DNA of 64,000 nucleotides from JAEZHK01 sp040768845 (GTDB lineage: Bacteria > Bacillota > Clostridia > Christensenellales > Aristaeellaceae). The notes beneath the pieces were generated by a model that had not been told where the DNA came from, searched no databases, and saw only the letters and a list, made by a program, of their open reading frames with translations. How positions within the stretch are numbered: position 1 is the stretch's first letter; the number at the start of each line of letters is the position of its first letter. Shown piece by piece: positions 8,239 through 16,257 of the stretch. The stretch lies in the NCBI GenBank assembly GCA_040768845.1, contig JAXGME010000006.1:222125-286124 (forward strand), given 5' to 3'. The position numbers were made by a program, and so were the translations under genes.

Positions 8239-9209
8239 TGAAGCGGCTTCGCATGACGCCGGAAGTGTACCTGTCCCTGTTCCTGGCGCTGATGCTGATC
8301 GTGCTGGCATCCTTCGCCCAGGGGTTTTTTGACCTCAACAACCTCATGAACATGCTGGGCCGCTTCAGCTACGTGCTGATCGCGGCCATCGGCATGAACC
8401 TGATCATCCTCACCGGCAACATCGACGTATCCACGGGTTCGCTGATTTCGGTGGTGTGCCTCACCATTGCGGCCCTGGGCAAAAAGGGGCTGAGCCTCTG
8501 GGCGCTGCTGCCCGCGGCCATGGCCGTCGGCGCCATTTTGAGCCTTTTGAACGCGCTGTTCATCACAAAATTCCGCATCCCCGCCATCGTGGCCACGCTG
8601 GCCACCGCGCAGCTCTTTTCCGGCGCGCTGCCGCTGGTGGTGGAAGGCTCCATCTACGATCTGCCGGACACCTTCACCTGGCTGGCCTTCAAGGCCAAGA
8701 TCTTCGGCCTGGTGCCCGCCAGCGCTCTGATGATGCTGATCGTGGCGGTATCGGCCCTTCTCTACATGAAGTACTCCCGCTTCGCCAAAAAGGTCTACGC
8801 GGTGGGCAACAACCCCGGCACCGCGCGGCTGGCGGGCATTGACGTCAACCGGGTGGTCATCGCCTGCTACGCCATCGCGGGGTGCCTGTTCGGCATCACG
8901 GCCACCATCATCGCCACCGCCGGCCAGCGGGTGACCACCACCATGGGCACCGGACTTGAGATGACCTTCATCGCCGCGGTGGTTCTGGGCGGCACCTCCA
9001 CCAGCGGCGGCAGCGGCACGGTGCTGGGCACCGTCATCGGCTGCGCGGTCTTGTCGGTCATCGCGCCGGCCATCAACTACATGGGCATTTCCTCCGACTG
9101 GTCCGACGCCATCATGGGTGCCATCATCATCATCGCCGTGGTGGTTTCGGAACTGCAGATGGGCGGCGCCAAGGGCCCCGGGCGCATCGCGGAAAGGAGC
9201 GCGGCATGA
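8238..9209 (+). CDS. Sugar ABC transporter permease (RbsC/RhaP-like)
   Basis: Integral membrane permease of 323 residues in the BPD_transp_2 family, with about eight to ten hydrophobic segments and the family's ILTGNIDVSTGS motif near residue 60. The conserved ATPase-contact region GGTSTSGGSG occurs late in the sequence. It is one of two different permeases in this operon, which is the arrangement of RhaP/RhaQ and LsrC/LsrD rather than the single RbsC of ribose systems. Translation is coupled to the ATPase gene (TGATG junction), and the next permease ATG lies within its last codons (ATGA). Confidence 0.94.
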   Translation: MKRLRMTPEVYLSLFLALMLIVLASFAQGFFDLNNLMNMLGRFSYVLIAAIGMNLIILTGNIDVSTGSLISVVCLTIAALGKKGLSLWALLPAAMAVGAILSLLNALFITKFRIPAIVATLATAQLFSGALPLVVEGSIYDLPDTFTWLAFKAKIFGLVPASALMMLIVAVSALLYMKYSRFAKKVYAVGNNPGTARLAGIDVNRVVIACYAIAGCLFGITATIIATAGQRVTTTMGTGLEMTFIAAVVLGGTSTSGGSGTVLGTVIGCAVLSVIAPAINYMGISSDWSDAIMGAIIIIAVVVSELQMGGAKGPGRIAERSAA

Positions 9210-10198
9210 AGCGCAAATTCCGGTTCAATTTCAACGTCGCGCTGTTTCTGATCCTGGTGGCGCTGTTTTTCGGCATCGCGCTTCTCAACCCGGTGTTTCT
9301 GTCCTTTGACTACCTGATCGGCGTCATGCTGCGCAACATCGTGGAGATCGGCATGATGGCGCTGACCATGACCATGATCGTCATCACCGGCGGCATTGAC
9401 CTGTCCGTGGGCTCCACGATGGTGCTCGCCTCGATGCTGGGCGGCATGGCGGCGCTGAAGTTCGGCGGCGCGGCCGGCGCGCTGGTGACGATGCTGGTGG
9501 GCGCGGCCTGCGGCCTGTTCAACGGCCTTCTGATCGCGAAGGTGAAGATCTCGCCGCTGGTCACCACGCTGGCCACGATGTACCTGTACATGGGCGTGGC
9601 GCGGAGCCTTTCCCACGGGGACAGCGTCTACACCTACGACCTGAGCCAGTGGATGGGCACCACGGACGTGGCGGGCGTGCCGCTGCAGATTCTGTTCTTC
9701 GCGGTGCTGGCCCTGGTGTTCTGGTTCCTTCTGCACCGCACGGCGCTGGGGCGCGCGCTCTACGGCATCGGCCTCAACGAAAACGCCACCCGCTTCTGCG
9801 GCATCGATACCGACCGGATCAAGATGCGCATCTACCTGTTCAGCGGCCTCATGTGCGCCCTCGCGGGGCTGATCTGGCTGGGGCGGTTCACCTCCATCAA
9901 GTACGACGCCGGCACCAGCCTGGGCCTCAAGGTGGTCACGGTGGTGGTGCTTGGCGGCACCAGCATCCTGGGCGGCCGGGGCGACATGCTGGGCACGATT
10001 CTGGCGACGCTGATCATCGCGGTGCTCAACAGCGGGCTCAACGTGCTGTCGATCCCCATCGACGCCCAGACCATCGTACAGGGCACGATTCTGGTGATCA
10101 GCCTGGTGTGCTACTCGATCTTCGACGTCCGGGCCCGCAAAAGCAGCATCCTCAAGGTGCCGGTGGAGCACGAGGGCGGCGCGCCGGCGGACGCATGA
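9206..10198 (+). CDS. Sugar ABC transporter permease (RbsC/RhaQ-like), second subunit
   Basis: A 330-residue BPD_transp_2 permease paired with the preceding one. It has the matching substrate-loop motif VITGGIDLSVGS and the late GGTSILGGRG motif. Start and stop overlap by 4 nt with the upstream permease, implying coupled translation and roughly equal amounts of the two subunits, as expected for a heterodimeric channel. The sugar-binding protein gene follows after 51 nt with its own GGAAAGGGGAAC ribosome site. Confidence 0.94.
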   Translation: MKRKFRFNFNVALFLILVALFFGIALLNPVFLSFDYLIGVMLRNIVEIGMMALTMTMIVITGGIDLSVGSTMVLASMLGGMAALKFGGAAGALVTMLVGAACGLFNGLLIAKVKISPLVTTLATMYLYMGVARSLSHGDSVYTYDLSQWMGTTDVAGVPLQILFFAVLALVFWFLLHRTALGRALYGIGLNENATRFCGIDTDRIKMRIYLFSGLMCALAGLIWLGRFTSIKYDAGTSLGLKVVTVVVLGGTSILGGRGDMLGTILATLIIAVLNSGLNVLSIPIDAQTIVQGTILVISLVCYSIFDVRARKSSILKVPVEHEGGAPADA

Positions 10199-10249
10199 TT
10201 TTTCGGCGGCGAAGACCGTCGGAAAGAATATCGAAAGGGGAACAAATCC

Positions 10250-11326
10250 ATGAAGAAAACCCTGTCCCGGATCCTGGTGTTCACGCTCCTTCTGAGTATG
10301 CTGGCCATGACGGGCGTCAGCGCGCTGGCTGAGGGCACGGTCAAGATCGCCATGCTGCCCAAGTTCAAGGGCGAGAACTACTTTGACGCCTGCAAGGTGG
10401 GCGCCCAGGAGGCCATCGACGAGCTGAACAAGGACGCCAAGGTCGTGGAATTCCTCTACGACGGCCCCTCTCAGGACCAGGCCACCAACCAGAAGCAGGT
10501 GGACATCCTGGAAGGCTGGATCGCCCAGCAGGTCAACGTGATCATCGTGTCGCCCAACGACCCCGTCGCCATCGCGCCGACCCTCAAAAAGGCCATGGAA
10601 AAGGGCATCAAGGTGCTGACCTTTGACGCCGACGCCCAGGCGGACGCGCGAGCGCTCTTCGTCAACCAGGTTGCCTCCGACGGCGTTGCCAAGGGCCTCG
10701 TGGAAGGCACCGCCGCCAAGCTGATGGCCAAGGGCTACGGCCCGGAGAAGCCGGCCAACATCGGCATCATCTCCTCCGCCAAGACCGACGCCAACCAGCA
10801 GGCCTGGCTGGAGAACATCAAGACGCTGCTGGCCACCGACGACTTTAAGTGGATGGTCCTGAACAACGAGGACACCGACGTCTACTACCCCGGCCCCGAC
10901 GAGACCGCCACCCAGACCCAGGCCGGCATCCTGATCAGCCGCATGGGCCCCGACGCCGACCAGCTCCAGGCCGCCATCGCGCTGACCTCCATGGCCACCC
11001 CGGCCCTGGGCTCCCAGTACAACGCGGCCTCCGTCAAGCCCGATCCGGCCGTCGTCACCCTGACGGGCCTGGCCACCCCCAACGCCCTCAAGTCCTACAT
11101 CAAGGACGACGCCAACCCGCTGGACGCCGGCGTGCTGTGGAACTGCATGGATCTGGGCTACCTGGCGGTTCAGTGCGGCTACCAGATGGCCGCCGGCACC
11201 CTCACCGATGATTCCGCCACCGTCACCGCCGGCCGCCTCGGCGACCGCGAGATCGCGGACAAGATGGTCATCCTCGGGCCCGCGCTGGTGTTTGACAAGG
11301 ACAACGTGGACGACTTCAACTACTGA
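10250..11326 (+). CDS. Sugar-binding protein of the rhamnose/AI-2-type ABC transporter (RhaS/LsrB-like)
   Basis: A 358-residue type I periplasmic-binding-fold protein that captures the sugar outside the cell. It begins with a signal peptide ending SALAEG. No lipobox Cys is present; the cleavage site is AxA-type, unusual for a monoderm Firmicute. The mature part has NYFDACKVGAQEA and VIIVSPNDPVAI motifs and resembles RhaS/LsrB rather than RbsB in length and in the C-terminal VFDKDNVDDFNY ending. It is the last gene of the transporter operon; the sensor kinase follows after a palindrome with its own likely promoter. Confidence 0.92.
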   Translation: MKKTLSRILVFTLLLSMLAMTGVSALAEGTVKIAMLPKFKGENYFDACKVGAQEAIDELNKDAKVVEFLYDGPSQDQATNQKQVDILEGWIAQQVNVIIVSPNDPVAIAPTLKKAMEKGIKVLTFDADAQADARALFVNQVASDGVAKGLVEGTAAKLMAKGYGPEKPANIGIISSAKTDANQQAWLENIKTLLATDDFKWMVLNNEDTDVYYPGPDETATQTQAGILISRMGPDADQLQAAIALTSMATPALGSQYNAASVKPDPAVVTLTGLATPNALKSYIKDDANPLDAGVLWNCMDLGYLAVQCGYQMAAGTLTDDSATVTAGRLGDREIADKMVILGPALVFDKDNVDDFNY

Positions 11327-11351
11327 TCCCGGATCACCGCCTGTCAGCGCC

Positions 11352-11391
11352 AGGGGATTGTGCCATGCCTTCGGGTATGGTACAATCCCCT
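11352..11391 (+). promoter_or_regulatory. 15-bp inverted repeat containing a promoter-like sequence
   Basis: The arms AGGGGATTGTGCCAT (11352-11366) and ATGGTACAATCCCCT (11377-11391) pair along their whole length with one G-U. A promoter lies inside the repeat: TTGTGC (11358-11363), a 17-nt spacer and TACAAT (11381-11386) with GG before it. No T run follows, so it is a poor terminator. It may be an operator over the kinase/regulator promoter, an mRNA-stabilising hairpin behind the binding-protein gene, or both. Confidence 0.65.
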
Positions 11392-11418
11392 CGAAATACC
11401 CGGAAACAGGAGGGCGTC

Positions 11419-13197
11419 GTGAAAAAGCGGCTGATGATGTCCCGCAGGCTGTTTCTGGCGCTGATGGTGGCGGTGGAACTGCTCTGTCTCGCCTTCGCGG
11501 TGGTCTTCTACGCCTACAATGTGGTGACGCTGATGAACTCCGAAAAGGCGCGGCTGGCCTCGCTGTGCGAGAGCACCACGGCCCAGATCGACGCGATGGT
11601 GCACTCGATGGACGAATTGTCCCTCTCGGTCACGCTGTCCGACGGCTTTGGGGACGCCATGCGCTTTATTGCCGAGGACGCCGACCCCGCCCTCTGGCGG
11701 GACGCGCTGCGGAGCATCATGATCCGGGCCTACGCCAACCGCGTCAGCGTCTACCGGGTGGCGGTGCTGGCGGAAAACGGCAACGCGGTGGTGGTGGGCA
11801 GAAACGAACTGGCCACCCCGGCGGTCCGCGCCATGGTGGCGGACGGCTACTGGCACGACGCCGACCGCCGCGGCACTTCCAAGGTGCTGGTGGGGCCCTT
11901 CGCCGACCCGTGGGTCAAAAACCAGCCGCAGCAGCTCTTTTCGCTGCTCCGGGCGGTGCACGACGGCGACCGGGTGCTGGGCTACGTCGAGGTGCAGATG
12001 CTCACCCGGAACCTGAGAAACGTCTACCGCAACAGCTGGTCGGGCCGGCTCGGCTACGCCATCGTCAGCGGCGACGGCCACCTGTTCCTCTCCAACTTTG
12101 AACCCGAACAGCGGGATGCCTACCTGAGCGCCATCCTGCAAAACGCCGCCTGGTACCCGACGGACAGCATCGAAACCGAGGACGAGCTTTTGAGCGTGTC
12201 CGCCTCCAACTATACGGACTGGAAGACCGCGCTGATCCTGCCCAAGGCGGTGGTCTACCAGCAGCTCCGGGGCATTCTGCCCATCGCGCTGGCGCTGGCG
12301 CTTTTGATGGGCGTGGGCGTGGCGCTGGCGTTCCGCTTCGTGGTGGCGCACATCACGCGGCCCATGGAGCGCGTGGTGCGGCAGGTGCAAAAGATCAGCC
12401 TGGACAGCCTCGGCGCGCCCTTCGAATACGTGTCGGGCAGCTACGAGGCCGAGGTGCTCAGCGAGGCCTTCAACACCATGAAATCCCGGCTGGCCGACGC
12501 CTTCAAAAAGGAAAAGGCCATCGAGCGCGTGCAGAGCAAGGTGCTGCTGGAGGAATTGCAGTCCCGCATCGGGCCGCACTTTCTGAACAACACGCTGGGC
12601 GCCATCGCCAACATGTGCGAATCCGGCGACGCCGAGGGCGCGGCGGGCGCGTGCTTCAGCCTGTCCGATCTTCTGCGCTACTCGTCCAACAACTTCTCGA
12701 TTCTCGTGAGCATGCGGGATGAGATCGACCACCTGCGCGACTACCTTTCGCTGATGAAGGGGCGCTACCGCCACCGCCTCGAATTTGAGGTTTTTGCGGA
12801 AAAGGAATGCCTTCAGACGCGCATGCCCAAATTGACCATCCAGCCGCTGGTGGAAAACGCCATCAAGTACGGCCTGGGTGAGCGGGAGCAGGTGCGGGTG
12901 GACGTCAGGGTGACTTTTGAGGACGGGGACACGGTGGTCCGCATTTCGGACAACGGCCCGGGCTTTGACGAGGCGGTGATCCGCACCGTGCGCGAAACCG
13001 TGGACCGGTGTCTCGCCGCCCCCACCGAGTTTCCGGTGGACCAGTTTGCGCAGATGCGCGGGCTGGGGTTGGCCAGCACGATGGTGCGGCTATACCTGCT
13101 CAACGGCGAGGAACGCTTTCAGTACGCCATCTTTAACCGGCCCGAGGGCGGCTCCGTCATCGAATTCCGAATTCTACCCGATGGGAAGGTGTTGTGA
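11419..13197 (+). CDS. YesM-type sensor histidine kinase of the rhamnose system
   Basis: A 592-residue membrane kinase. One N-terminal transmembrane helix, a large extracellular sensing region (about residues 35-285), a second helix and HAMP (ITRPMERVV, about 310) precede the His_kinase domain. The phosphoacceptor is in RIGPHFLNNTL (about 385), the N-box is QPLVENAIKYG and the G-box is SDNGPGF. I chose the GTG at 11419 because AGGAGG lies just upstream. It is followed at once by its response regulator and sits between the transporter and a sugar-metabolism pair, so it probably senses the transported sugar and controls this locus. Confidence 0.92.
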   Translation: MKKRLMMSRRLFLALMVAVELLCLAFAVVFYAYNVVTLMNSEKARLASLCESTTAQIDAMVHSMDELSLSVTLSDGFGDAMRFIAEDADPALWRDALRSIMIRAYANRVSVYRVAVLAENGNAVVVGRNELATPAVRAMVADGYWHDADRRGTSKVLVGPFADPWVKNQPQQLFSLLRAVHDGDRVLGYVEVQMLTRNLRNVYRNSWSGRLGYAIVSGDGHLFLSNFEPEQRDAYLSAILQNAAWYPTDSIETEDELLSVSASNYTDWKTALILPKAVVYQQLRGILPIALALALLMGVGVALAFRFVVAHITRPMERVVRQVQKISLDSLGAPFEYVSGSYEAEVLSEAFNTMKSRLADAFKKEKAIERVQSKVLLEELQSRIGPHFLNNTLGAIANMCESGDAEGAAGACFSLSDLLRYSSNNFSILVSMRDEIDHLRDYLSLMKGRYRHRLEFEVFAEKECLQTRMPKLTIQPLVENAIKYGLGEREQVRVDVRVTFEDGDTVVRISDNGPGFDEAVIRTVRETVDRCLAAPTEFPVDQFAQMRGLGLASTMVRLYLLNGEERFQYAIFNRPEGGSVIEFRILPDGKVL

Positions 13198-13198
13198 T

Positions 13199-13969
13199 TT
13201 GTACCGGGTCATGCTCGTGGACGACGAGCCGTCGATCCTCGACTCCACCAGCCGGATGATCGACAAAAATCCCGCCTTCAAGGTGGTATGCCGGGCCTAC
13301 CTGGTTTCGGAAGCCAAGCAGCTGATCGGGGACTGCCGGCCGGACGTGCTGTTTTCCGACATCAAAATGCCCGGCGGCAGCGGGCTGGATCTGATCAAGT
13401 ACGTGTCGGAAACGCTGCCCCACTGCACGATGGTGGTGATCAGCGGCTATGACGACTTCAAGTACGTCCGCGATTCCTTCGTCTACGGCGTGGAGGACTA
13501 CCTGCTCAAGCCCGTTTCGCCGTCCACCTTCCTGCCCTTTCTGGACAGGCTGGCCACCAAGCTGGAAAACGACGGCGCGGTGCGCTCCGACGGCGGGCTC
13601 GAGCGGGACGGGGGCAGCGACCCGGACCACGCGCTTCCGCCCTCCGAGCGGCTGGTGCGCGCCATTGAGGCCTACGTGGACGAGCACATCGCCGAGGACA
13701 ACTCCATCCACGAGATCTGCAGCGCCTTCTCCATCTCGCAGCCCCGCCTGAGCCGCATCTTCCGGCAGCACAAGGACTGCTCCTACAACGAATTTCTGGC
13801 CTCGGTGCGCATCGCCAAGGCCAAGCGGCTGCTTTTGCAGCGGCAGGACCTTCTGATCAGCACCATCGCGTCGCTGACGGGGTTTTCCAACCAGTTCTAT
13901 TTCAGCCGCGTGTTCAAAAACGCCGTGGGCGTAACCCCCTCGGAATACCGGGGCAAAATATCACCATAG
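13199..13969 (+). CDS. YesN-type response regulator with AraC DNA-binding domain
   Basis: A 256-residue regulator. The receiver domain has VMLVDDEPS, a phosphoacceptor Asp in LFSDIKMPGGSG and Lys in YLLKPVSP. The C-terminal pair of AraC helix-turn-helix motifs occupies about residues 160-255 and ends near GVTPSEYRG. The frame upstream has no good start; TTG at 13199, with GGAAGG about 10 nt before it and giving MYRVMLVDDE, fits the family best. ATG at 13211 would cut into the receiver's first strand. It pairs with the kinase gene, whose stop lies 2 nt upstream. Confidence 0.9.
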   Translation: MYRVMLVDDEPSILDSTSRMIDKNPAFKVVCRAYLVSEAKQLIGDCRPDVLFSDIKMPGGSGLDLIKYVSETLPHCTMVVISGYDDFKYVRDSFVYGVEDYLLKPVSPSTFLPFLDRLATKLENDGAVRSDGGLERDGGSDPDHALPPSERLVRAIEAYVDEHIAEDNSIHEICSAFSISQPRLSRIFRQHKDCSYNEFLASVRIAKAKRLLLQRQDLLISTIASLTGFSNQFYFSRVFKNAVGVTPSEYRGKISP

Positions 13970-13978
13970 GAGGTTTTT

Positions 13979-15070
13979 ATGAATTCCAGAGAACGAGTGC
14001 TGACGGCCTTTGGCAAGCTCCCCGGGGTCCCCGACCGCGTACCCTTCCAGTTTGACATGTGCCGCAGCCTGACCGACCACTTTTCCAAAAAGCTGGGCAT
14101 CGCGCCCGACTACACCTGGTCCTACTACGAGGACCTGAGCTACCGCGTCTCCGCCAACGAGCTGCGCACGCGCCTCGGCAGCGACTGCGTGGTGGTGGGC
14201 GGCCAGGTGGCCGAGGGCTTTGCGCCCCAGACCGTGCGGGACAACATCACCACCAACGAATTCGGCATGCACATGAAGCCCACGCCCCTTTACGTGGAGG
14301 TGGTCAAGTGCCCGCTGGCGGGGGTGTCGTCGGTTGCGGAGGTCGAGCGCTATCAGATGCCCGATCCCAACGCGCCCGGGCGCATCAAAAATGCCGTCCG
14401 GGACATCGCGCGCTTCAAAAAGGACTACTTCGTGATCGGCGACTGCGAGATCTCCATGTTTGAAATGGCCTGGCACCTGACGGGGCTCGAGGACTACCTC
14501 TACGGCATGGCCGACGAGGAGGAGTGGGTGGACGCCCTCAACGACAAGGTGGAGGCCTTCACCACGGGCCTGGCCGAAAACCTGGTGCGCGCGGGCGTCG
14601 ACGCCATCTGGCTGGGCGAGGACCTGGGCAGCCAGGTGTCCACGCTGATCGCGCCGGACGCCTGGCGGCGCATGTTCAAGCCGCGCCACGCCCGCCTGAT
14701 CCAAAAGCTGCGCGCCATCAACCCGGAGCTGATCATCATCATGCACAGCGACGGCGCCGTCGCGCCGCTGATTGACGACTTCATCGAAATCGGCATCGAC
14801 GTGTACAACCCGGTGCAGCCGGGGGTGCCCGGCTCCGACCCGGGAGAGCTGATGCAAAAGTACGGCGGGCGCATTCGCTTCTTCGGCGGCATCGACCAGC
14901 AGGCGCTGCTGCCCGAGGGCGACGCGGCCAAGATCGAAAAGACCATGCGCTTCTACGCCGGGGCGCTGGGTGCCGCCGGCGGATACCTGATGGCCCCGGC
15001 CCACATCCTTCAGGCCGACGTGGCCCCGGAAACGGTGGAGGCCATGCTGGCCATCGCCAGAACGCTGTAA
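13979..15070 (+). CDS. URO-D/MtaA superfamily protein, function unknown (sugar-locus type)
   Basis: A 363-residue TIM-barrel protein of the uroporphyrinogen decarboxylase superfamily, which also includes the corrinoid:coenzyme M methyltransferases MtaA and CmuA. The C-terminal half has HSDGAVAPLIDD and YNPVQPG motifs. The zinc ligands of MtaA-type methyltransferases (His-x-Cys and a later Cys) are not conserved: HSD replaces HxC and the late Cys is absent. It is also unlikely to be the haem-pathway HemE, since no other late haem genes are present. It sits between the AraC-type regulator and RhaM after a clear AGGAGG site. A sugar- or methyl-group-related role is possible but unproven. Confidence 0.85.
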   Translation: MNSRERVLTAFGKLPGVPDRVPFQFDMCRSLTDHFSKKLGIAPDYTWSYYEDLSYRVSANELRTRLGSDCVVVGGQVAEGFAPQTVRDNITTNEFGMHMKPTPLYVEVVKCPLAGVSSVAEVERYQMPDPNAPGRIKNAVRDIARFKKDYFVIGDCEISMFEMAWHLTGLEDYLYGMADEEEWVDALNDKVEAFTTGLAENLVRAGVDAIWLGEDLGSQVSTLIAPDAWRRMFKPRHARLIQKLRAINPELIIIMHSDGAVAPLIDDFIEIGIDVYNPVQPGVPGSDPGELMQKYGGRIRFFGGIDQQALLPEGDAAKIEKTMRFYAGALGAAGGYLMAPAHILQADVAPETVEAMLAIARTL

Positions 15071-15084
15071 GGAGGACCCCCATC

Positions 15085-15402
15085 ATGGAACGATTTGCGT
15101 GGAAGGCCCGGCTTCTGCCGGGCATGAAGGCGGAGTACGTCCGCCGGCACGACGAGATCTGGCCGGAGATGACCCGACTGCTGGACGAGGCGGGCATCCA
15201 CAACTACACCATCTGGTGCGTGGGCGACGAGCTTTTCGGCTACTACGAGGCCGAAAAGGGCGTGGCCTTTGCCGCCAAAACCCAGGCCGAAAGCCCCGTG
15301 GTGGACCGCTGGAACGAGCACATGAAGGACGTCATGGTGATGGAAATCGACCCGGCCACCGGCACCGCCTACCAGCTGGAGAAGGTGTTCTACCACCCCT
15401 GA
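15085..15402 (+). CDS. rhaM: L-rhamnose mutarotase
   Basis: A 105-residue ferredoxin-like-fold enzyme that interconverts the alpha and beta anomers of L-rhamnose. It shows the family pattern: an N-terminal WKARLLPGMKAEYVRRH segment, a HDEIWPEM helix start, YTIWCVGDELFGYYE and a C-terminal EKVFY segment. The length is typical (about 104). It follows the URO-D-like gene by 14 nt with GGAGG before the ATG and is the strongest clue that the locus handles rhamnose or a related 6-deoxysugar. No isomerase, kinase or aldolase of rhamnose catabolism lies in the window. Confidence 0.93.
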   Translation: MERFAWKARLLPGMKAEYVRRHDEIWPEMTRLLDEAGIHNYTIWCVGDELFGYYEAEKGVAFAAKTQAESPVVDRWNEHMKDVMVMEIDPATGTAYQLEKVFYHP

Positions 15403-15420
15403 AAGGATGCCCCGAACGCC

Positions 15421-15448
15421 ACGCGCCCCCGGCATGCCGGGGGCGCGT
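15421..15448. terminator. Perfect GC palindrome between convergent genes
   Basis: A 28-bp perfect palindrome (half-site ACGCGCCCCCGGCA) lies between the rhaM stop and the convergent LytTR regulator stop. It has no T run on either side, so it is a plausible bidirectional transcription barrier but a weak classical terminator. Confidence 0.5.
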
Positions 15449-15463
15449 CGGGCTTCTGCGGCT

Positions 15464-16216
15464 TCAGCGGCTTTCGGCGCCCCCGCCCGGGCCCCGGGCC
15501 CGCCGAGCGATGTGTTGAAAGTACCGTTCCCGAATGCGCGCCAGCTCGTTTCTGCGAATGTACACGGTGTCCCCGTTTTTCATGACAAAATCGCCGTCCA
15601 CATGGTCCACCTGGTCAAAGTTGACGATGTAGCCGCGGTGACAGCGGCAAAAGACGTCCTCCGGCAGCAGAATCGTCAGCTGATCGATGGGCAGGCGCGC
15701 GGTCAGCACCCCCTCCGGCGTGTGGACGCGGCACAGCTTGTTGTCCACCTCGACGTAGAGAATGTCCTTCAGCGGAATGTCCCGCCGCTTCCGGTCCACC
15801 ACCAGCGTGATCTGCCGCGCGGGGCACTGGCCGTCCCGCGCACACCGGGCCCACACCTCCGAAAGGTCCGCCTCCGAAACGGGCTTGATCAGGTAGTGCG
15901 CCGCGCACACCTGGTAGCTCTCCAGCGCGAAATCCCCGCTGAACGTGATAAACACGATCTGGCAGGCGGCGTCCGCCCGCCGGATCACCCGCGCGGCGTC
16001 GAGGCCGGTCATGCCGCCCAGGTACATGTCGAGAAACACCACATCGAACAGGCCCGGCCGGAACGCCGCCGTCAGCGCCTCGCCGGACTCGAACCGCTCG
16101 ATGGAATGGGCGCGCAGGGCGGCCGTCAGGCTGCCGTCAATCAGGTCTGTCAGGCAGTTCATGTCCTCCGCCTGATCCTCACAGACCGCAATCCTGATCG
16201 GTTGATCCAACGCCAC
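15464..16216 (-). CDS. LytTR-family response regulator (AgrA-like)
   Basis: A 250-residue response regulator. The receiver domain (about 1-120) begins IRIAVCEDQ and has its phosphoacceptor in VVFLDMYLGGMTG and Lys in YLIKPVSE. The C-terminal LytTR DNA-binding domain (about 135-240) has the DILYVEVDNKLC and FCRCHRGYIVNFDQV segments. It lies 41 nt downstream of the GHKL kinase gene and should be its partner. The start is uncertain: GTG at 16216, or TTG at 16210 with GGAGGGG close upstream, which would give a more typical short N-terminus. No signal peptide gene was found beside it, so the input is unknown. Confidence 0.9.
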   Translation of the reverse strand: MALDQPIRIAVCEDQAEDMNCLTDLIDGSLTAALRAHSIERFESGEALTAAFRPGLFDVVFLDMYLGGMTGLDAARVIRRADAACQIVFITFSGDFALESYQVCAAHYLIKPVSEADLSEVWARCARDGQCPARQITLVVDRKRRDIPLKDILYVEVDNKLCRVHTPEGVLTARLPIDQLTILLPEDVFCRCHRGYIVNFDQVDHVDGDFVMKNGDTVYIRRNELARIRERYFQHIARRARGPGGGAESR

Positions 16217-16257
16217 CCCTCCGTTCTCCTAAAGCCAATTATAACAGAATCGCACAT

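Noticed and set aside
13979..15070. HemE (haem-pathway uroporphyrinogen decarboxylase)
   Set aside because: Context is sugar transport, the sequence lacks HemE N-terminal Arg motifs I know, and no other late haem gene is present.
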